64,000 nucleotides of DNA from positions 9,049,845 through 9,113,844 of the forward strand of contig JAQFVV010000027.1 in assembly GCA_028023455.1 (NCBI GenBank), written 5' to 3'. The translations under genes and the position numbers were made by a program. Shown here piece after piece: positions 58,760-64,000 of the stretch. Below the pieces are notes generated by a model. The model searched no databases and was not told the DNA's origin. It was given only the letters and a program-made list of their open reading frames with translations. Within the stretch, counting starts at the first letter, position 1. Each line of letters starts with the position of its first letter. This stretch comes from Epiperipatus broadwayi (taxonomy: Eukaryota > Onychophora > Udeonychophora > Euonychophora > Peripatidae).

Positions 58760-60480
58760 TTAAAAGTGGTAGTTGGTGAAATGCGATAATAGTATTAACG
58801 ATCTTTATACAACTTTTGTAATACAAGGTTATTAAATAAGTCACGTGGTGTATGACTATTTTCTTGCAACAATAGTGTGATTAGTTTATTCAATTGCTTT
58901 GTCACACTCTAGGGTTCAGATGTAGATAAAATTTGATATTGTCTTTGAAGGACTTGAGGATCTTAATTAAAGCAAGCTATTCAATTATCGGTAAATAAAA
59001 AGTTAATTAGCAGTTCGTAATTGGAGAATAAAAGTCACAGATTGATCTCTATTAATTCTGTGGATGATTAGAAGAATATGATGTATCCCTGATTTACTTT
59101 TAATATTGCTATATATTAATAAATTAAAGACTATATTAATGCTGGCATATTTGGGAATAAACTTTAAGAATATAATTCATTTTGAATATTGATATGTTTA
59201 TATTAAAGATTATCTTTACTATTTTCAGTGTTTTTTCTGACAATAAATATACAGTATTAATATTTAATTTATTATGTTTCTAGAAATGAGTTATCCTAAT
59301 TAATTAGAACACTGGAAGCCTGAATTTAATTAAATGTGATGTATTCAAAAATATTGAATAATGGATCAAATTAAACAATTGAGGTATAAATTTATAATTA
59401 AAAAATAACAGAGTTTATTGTGATTTATAAGAACGAGAGAGGCCAAATAGAAAGTAGTTGCTAAGTTTATCATTTGAAAAACAGCAGTTATCAAAGAAAT
59501 CCTAAGAAATCAGATCGTGAAAATCAGAGGGATCAGATAGGCAAGTGGATAAATTCTAAAGGTGCTGCACATTGGTTGGAATGCTGTCTGTTTTAACCGT
59601 TCAAATTTGTGTCAAGGTTTATTTTATTATGGACATGCAAGATTCTGTCCATATCTTATGCTTGGGAGTAAATCAGTTGATTTGATGATGAAAGAGAGGG
59701 AAACAAAATATAATTGAACATGCAAGATTCACCCCTATATTATGCTTGGGAGTCTGATTTGGCGATGGTCCCCAAAATGCTCTGAATATATTAGTAACTC
59801 AACAATAATTGGTGGGTCACATGATTCTTAAGAATACGTGAATGTTTATCTTTTCCAAGAGCTGGTATCGGTCAATTATATGTAATAATAATAATGCTAC
59901 TATAGCTTCTTTTAATTGGTTATTATGATTTGAATTTTTTCTTCCATAGAGATATCTTTCAGTAATTTCCACTACTGGTCTAAGTAGTTACTATAATAGC
60001 CCCCCCCCATTCATAAAATGAACCCAAAACTGCTCACTAGCTAACAACTTTATTATTGAGTCACGGCCCTCTTTCCCCACTCAGGCGTAATAGAGGAACA
60101 GACAGAAAATATAATCCCTTAGTTAAATATTGTTTTCCTTGTATTATTTATAAGCTAGATTGGATGGTCGGCTGTAACTAGAAAAATTGGGCCTGAAGAC
60201 AGAAATTCAAAAAGGGCCCACTTTTAAAATTTGGATTTTTGATTTTTGTAATAAGGTAATTTGAGAAAGGTATTCACCTTAAAAATCCTTCTTCCTAAAC
60301 TTTGCATTTTCAAAATCACTAATTAGTTTTTTTAAATCCATTTTAGATACTTCCTAATAATCTATACATCGCAAGATCTTTAAGTCTGGTTTGACCAATT
60401 GGAATTTCTTTTATAATCTTTAATTATTTTTAATTTAATATATGATTTTTTTTCTACAACAGACTTTTTTTATACCCGTA
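58760..60480. other. AT-rich intergenic with a small tandem repeat
   Basis: CATGCAAGATTCTGTCCATA...TTATGCTTGGGAGTAAATC (59,635) is repeated as CATGCAAGATTCACCCCTAT...TTATGCTTGGGAGTCTGAT (59,720), a degenerate direct repeat of about 85 bp. A C9 run is at 60,001. No gene was recognised. Confidence 0.5.
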
Positions 60481-60483
60481 TTA

Positions 60484-60760
60484 ATATATAGGGTTTGAAC
60501 TCAGATTTCACGTGCCCCTCAACTATCCGTACTACTGACACACTTGATCACATGACAAGATAAATAATCAATTTTGTGCTAAATCAGCACTCGTCAGTTG
60601 GTCTCAGATTATCATCTCCATACATATATACAATCAATGCTCAGCTTATATTAAGACAGCCAATCTTCATACTTCAATGGACAGGCTTCAATCCACTCCA
60701 CATCACAACTCTTCAGCCATCTATTTCATTGAAAATCTGATGATTGAACGCTCAAAGCTC
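60484..60760. repeat. Left half of a 13.7/61.6-kb-type foldback MITE
   Basis: TATATAGGGTTTGAACTCAG, AGCACTCGTCAGTTGGTCTC, AGACAGCCAATCTTCATACT and TGGACAGGCTTCAATCCACT follow the order of the left arm of the copies at 13.7 and 61.6 kb. The right arm is missing. Confidence 0.7.
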
Positions 60761-61002
60761 ACATTGGTGCCAACATTCTCATCCTACCCATGTTGACCAT
60801 AAGTCACTCTGACCTCTCATGTACAAGACATATATATATATATGAGGGATGGGCAGACCTTATAGTACACTAGCTATAGTCACCGGAAGTATAAAAAGTA
60901 ACAAGAAAACGGTATATATTACACCAAATTCACTTTCCAAACAACAAAATTACTTGAATTAATTGTCTAGCAAACTGTTTTTTCTACAGAATATTACAAT
61001 TT

Positions 61003-61127
61003 CTTATACACCATTGGTGGTCGAGAGGTCAGCGCGACTGCCTTGCACTTGCAGGCAGTTGCCCGGGTTGCGGGTTCGCGTCCCGGCCGATGCTATGACA
61101 CTTAATAAAAAAAAAAAAAAAAACAAC
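61003..61127 (+). repeat. tRNA-derived SINE with poly(A) and target-site duplication
   Basis: TTGGTGGTCGAGAGGTCAGC gives the A box region and GCGGGTTCGCGTCCCGGCC the T arm and B box. GATGCTATGACACTTAAT and A18 follow. TACAATTT is present on both sides (60,995-61,002 and 61,128-61,135), consistent with target-primed insertion. It is a SINE rather than a tRNA gene because the anticodon arm is mispaired and a SINE tail with poly(A) is attached. Confidence 0.85.
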
Positions 61128-61184
61128 TACAATTTATGAGATATAGTTAATAATTGCTAGTTTAATTGCCTTGCTATAGATTTT

Positions 61185-61290
61185 CAAGTTTATGGGTCCC
61201 TGTCCCTGGATTGCGGGGCTCGCAGGCATTACCTTCTGTTTGCGACTCGGTAGTTGCGCCACTGGTGGTTTAAGTTTATTAAAGAGTTGC
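61185..61290 (-). repeat. Unidentified GC-richer repeat-like segment
   Basis: On the - strand CCACCAGTGGCGCAACTACC, GAGTCGCAAACAGAAGGTAA and GAGCCCCGCAATCCAGGGAC stand out by base composition. They resemble a structured, SINE- or transposon-end-like fragment, but no second copy is present in the window. Confidence 0.35.
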
Positions 61291-61557
61291 CAGCTGATTT
61301 GTAAAAAAATTTCATTTATCAGAAAGTTTCTAGGTTCCATTCAAACTTGGATTTAAAGTCTTGTGTGGCTGGCGGAAGAGTTAACTTCTACACTATAAAG
61401 GTACTTGTATGTACATTTCACTATATACATATTCAAATTAATAGTTGTTTTACAAGGTATTTATTTCTGAATAGCTTTTTGTATTTTTTATATTGTAAAG
61501 TTCTTTATTGAATCGGTAATCAAAGAACAGTTAATGACTAATTTCTACTTAGTTATA

Positions 61558-62027
61558 TAATATATAGGGTATATGAGCATAGACTTTCTCACGACTTTCC
61601 ACTCTATCTCATAACACTGATACACTTGAACACATATGTCGAAAAGGTAAATCACACGTATTTCATGCTAAACCAGCAATCATCAGTTGGTCCAGATTAT
61701 CATCTCTACACATATATGCAATAAGTGTTCAAATACATAGTAAGATAGCCAATCTTCACACTTTAATGGACAGGCTTCAATCCACTTCAACTGTCCGAGG
61801 AGTAGATTGAAGCCTGTTCATTAAAGTGTGAAGATTGGCTATCTTAATATATATCTGAGCACTTCTTGCATATGTGTGCAGAGATGATAATCTGGACCAA
61901 CGGATGATTGCTGGTTTAGCATGAAATACGGATATTGGTGATTATTTATCTTCGACAGATATGTGTTCAAGTGTATCAGTGTCATGAGATAGAGTGAAAG
62001 TCTGTGCTCATATACCCTATATATTAC
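61558..62027. mobile_element. 470-bp foldback MITE, second copy of the 13.7-kb element
   Basis: Begins TATATAGGGTATATGAGCAT and ends with the complement (GCTCATATACCCTATATA). The arms are about 230 bp and match closely (AAGATAGCCAATCTTCACAC with the complement of GTGTGAAGATTGGCTATCTT). The centre is a near-perfect short palindrome around 61,797. TA-rich sequence flanks it on the right, as at 13.7 kb. Confidence 0.88.
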
Positions 62028-62759
62028 ATATATTGATATAGGTATATAATAAACCTATATTTCAGTTATTAGACAGTAGTTATATATATGTGTGTGTACT
62101 AAGTTATCCTGGTAGAAAAGTGTCAGTGGCAGAAAGTGTGCAGGGAAACTGAAAGAAGTTGAATCTACATCCAGGTGTTAAACAGTAATTAAAAGTTAAG
62201 GTTAGATGGAAAAAAAAAAAAACATTGTTTGAAGGTGTTTATTTTTTTATTTTTCTCTTAAACATTATTAATCTTATCAATTGATTAACAACCACACTAC
62301 AAACCTCTAATTAATTGATTGCTATTAATCTTAATCTATTTAAATAAAGATAAGATTTCGGGAGTGTTAAATTTATTATTTTAGAATTTATATGTTTTAG
62401 TAATCTACTTCGATTAATTCTTAAAAATAGCACATCAGAATCATTCCTTTCATCTATCCCTCGATCATTTTTAGCTAAATATTTTTGTATGAAAGCATAC
62501 ACACGTTACGTATTATATGATGATATGTAAAATGCAAATGTGTATTCTAATATTAAAAATTGACGAAAATTAGATTAAAAACTAAATATATTTATTTAAG
62601 TTGTACTAAATACTGTTTTCCTAACAATAAGAACTTATGTTTGTAAAACAAAAATGTCCAGAAAAATAGCTATACTAATGTTTAAATATTAACATGTGTT
62701 AATATCAAAAATTAATCAAGAAATTTATCATTATTTTGTGTTATTAATTAAATTCTTCG

Positions 62760-62867
62760 TTACCAAACGTCGGTGTCCTCGTGGTTAGCATAGCTGCTTC
62801 CCAAGCAGCTGGCCCCAGTTCGCGGATTCGCTTCCCGTTAACACTTTGACACATGAAAAGAAATAAG
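62760..62867 (+). repeat. tRNA-derived SINE with 7-bp target-site duplication
   Basis: CGGTGTCCTCGTGGTTAGCA (A box region) is followed by a fully paired anticodon-type arm GCTGC-TTCCCAA-GCAGC. GCGGATTCGCTTCCCG (T arm) and TTTGACACATGAAAAG (tail shared with the other two copies) complete it. TTCTTCG at 62,753-62,759 and 62,868-62,874 is the duplication. The anticodon-like triplet CCC would be tRNA-Gly, but the acceptor stem does not pair well, so it is not called a tRNA gene. Confidence 0.82.
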
Positions 62868-63114
62868 TTCTTCGAGGGTCTTTTGGTAACAATGATGCGG
62901 CATTCCAAATGAAAAACTGTTACAATTTATAAACAACTGTGCAGCTATGTACAATAAATTATTTTACATGTTAGAAATAACATGAAACTATTTAGCATTA
63001 CTTGTAGAAATTGATGTTATGAATACAGTTGTAAGCAGAATAAAATTCCAGATTTAAGGGAAAATATAAAATAAAATTCAAGAACAGGTACATCCTTGAA
63101 AGATTTATAAAATA

Positions 63115-63320
63115 TAGCAACTTTCCATACAGTAGTGCCATCCAGTGTAAGTCATAGTAATCAATGAATACTAAGAAAGTTTATGCATCAAAGTTCCTAT
63201 CCAGTGCCTAAAAATCCAATATCTCCTGACTAGTTTCTAATTTGTGGCTTGCACTAGATGGCACTTCTTAATGGAGAAAGGTGCTACTGCTTTAACAGCT
63301 TACAAAATAAAATGGTGATC
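63115..63320. mobile_element. CAGTAGTGCCACTC-family MITE, internally shortened
   Basis: Starts TCCATACAGTAGTGCCATCC and ends with the inverted word GCACTAGATGGCACTTCT. In between are TCCTATCCAGTGCC and TCCTGACTAGTTTC. It is followed by GATCATGTGATGGT, the family tail word. Confidence 0.7.
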
Positions 63321-63469
63321 ATGTGATGGTATAATACCAATTCTGGCCAAAGTATGATCGTGACTATGATTATGAAAAAGCAAAGATCAAAATGTATAGA
63401 TACTGAACTGGGTTCAGATATGTATGAGCTTGGATTGAAAACATTATGTTTTGATTTTGAACTCATAGT

Positions 63470-63740
63470 TTATAGTTAACTAAAAAGGTAAAAAGTGGTT
63501 GCTTGAGTGTTGCACTAATTCTAAAGATCTAGATGTGGTGCTCTCAAATTTGTCTCTTTATGGGTGTAGTCCACAAGCTAGAGATTACTTTGGAGATATT
63601 GGATGAATAGGTATTAGATAGGAATTTTGGAATACAACCCTAGCATCCATTGATTATTATGTCTTATACTAGATGTCACTACCATATGGAGATAATCATT
63701 ATTGTTTTAACAGCTTGCATAAGCCTATGATGATCACATG
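63470..63740. mobile_element. CAGTAGTGCCACTC-family MITE
   Basis: AAAAAGTGGTTGCTTGAGTG, CTAAAGATCTAGATGTGGTG, ATATTGGATGAATAGGTATT, CATTGATTATTATGTCTTAT and GATCACATGATGTTTTGGTG follow the same order and orientation as the 23.7-kb copy. Confidence 0.7.
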
Positions 63741-63774
63741 ATGTTTTGGTGGTTTAAAATAAATTAAATAATCA

Positions 63775-64000
63775 AATGACTATTGCTCATGAGAAGTTTG
63801 AGCATCAGAAATTTTAGAAGTGGAATCGTTAAAGGACTGATTGCACCAAATTATGCAGAACAGCAAATAATCAAATTACTTCATTACTCATGAGAAGTTT
63901 GAACATCAGAAGTACCAAAACTAGAATCTATCCAAAGACTTTATGATTCAGAATCTGACTGAACCAAACCATGTAGGGCAACAAATAATCAAATAGCTTT
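63775..64000 (-). repeat. Two tandem SINE-like units at the window edge
   Basis: GCTCATGAGAAGTTTGAGCATCAG and ACTCATGAGAAGTTTGAACATCAG start two units of about 110 bp, each ending with GCACCAAATTATGCAG or GAACCAAACCATGTAG and CAAATAATCAAAT. They match the 57-kb array unit in the same orientation. The array may continue past the window end. Confidence 0.65.

Noticed and set aside
62760-62867. Genuine tRNA-Gly(CCC) gene
   Set aside because: The anticodon arm pairs perfectly, but the acceptor stem does not, a SINE tail follows, and target-site duplications flank the unit.
1-64000. CRISPR arrays, operons, rRNA genes
   Set aside because: No regularly spaced identical short repeats, no prokaryotic gene organisation and no rRNA-like conserved stretches were seen. 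The retroelements and SINEs are eukaryotic.

Overview
This is a non-coding, strongly AT-rich piece of a metazoan nuclear genome, most likely an invertebrate. Every recognisable coding trace except one is transposon-derived: a Ty3/gypsy LTR element, an RTE-type LINE, Penelope-like (GIY-YIG) remnants, and a second LINE with a C-terminal zinc-knuckle domain. tRNA-derived SINEs and several families of long-armed foldback (MITE-like) elements are also abundant. I cannot fix the phylum from the sequence alone. An arthropod- or mollusc-like genome rich in repeats is the best guess. There are no bacterial operons, rRNA genes or CRISPR arrays.

Layout. 1-1.9 kb: repeat debris plus a perfect 37-bp hairpin. 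1.9-10.3 kb: a decayed Ty3/gypsy element read on the + strand (protease, RT, RNase H, integrase in order) between two related flanks that are probably its LTRs. The left flank carries a concentric foldback insertion of about 2 kb. 10.4-14.3 kb: an almost full-length RTE LINE on the - strand, broken by a stop, a deletion and frameshifts, with a foldback MITE nested in its 5' region. 14.4-29 kb: foldback elements, a Penelope endonuclease fragment between inverted arms, SINEs and a LINE C-terminus.

29.3-34.5 kb looks different. It has few repeats and visibly more CpG, and it contains the one plausible host-gene segment: a first coding exon at 31,613-31,871 (+) for a basic protein, ending at a good splice donor and preceded by CRE, inverted CCAAT and E2F-like sites. 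No second exon was recognised downstream, so either the intron is very long or the gene ends beyond what I can see. A second CpG-retaining, repeat-poor stretch lies at about 39.7-41.6 kb.

35-64 kb is again intergenic or intronic, with LINE and Penelope scraps, foldbacks and tandem duplications. The most unusual repeat is at 56.9-58.3 kb, where a tRNA-derived SINE-like unit is tandemly repeated about 11 times. Three other SINE copies between 56.6 and 62.9 kb each carry target-site duplications. Most of the sequence can be read as successive transposon insertions nested in one another around a single gene start.
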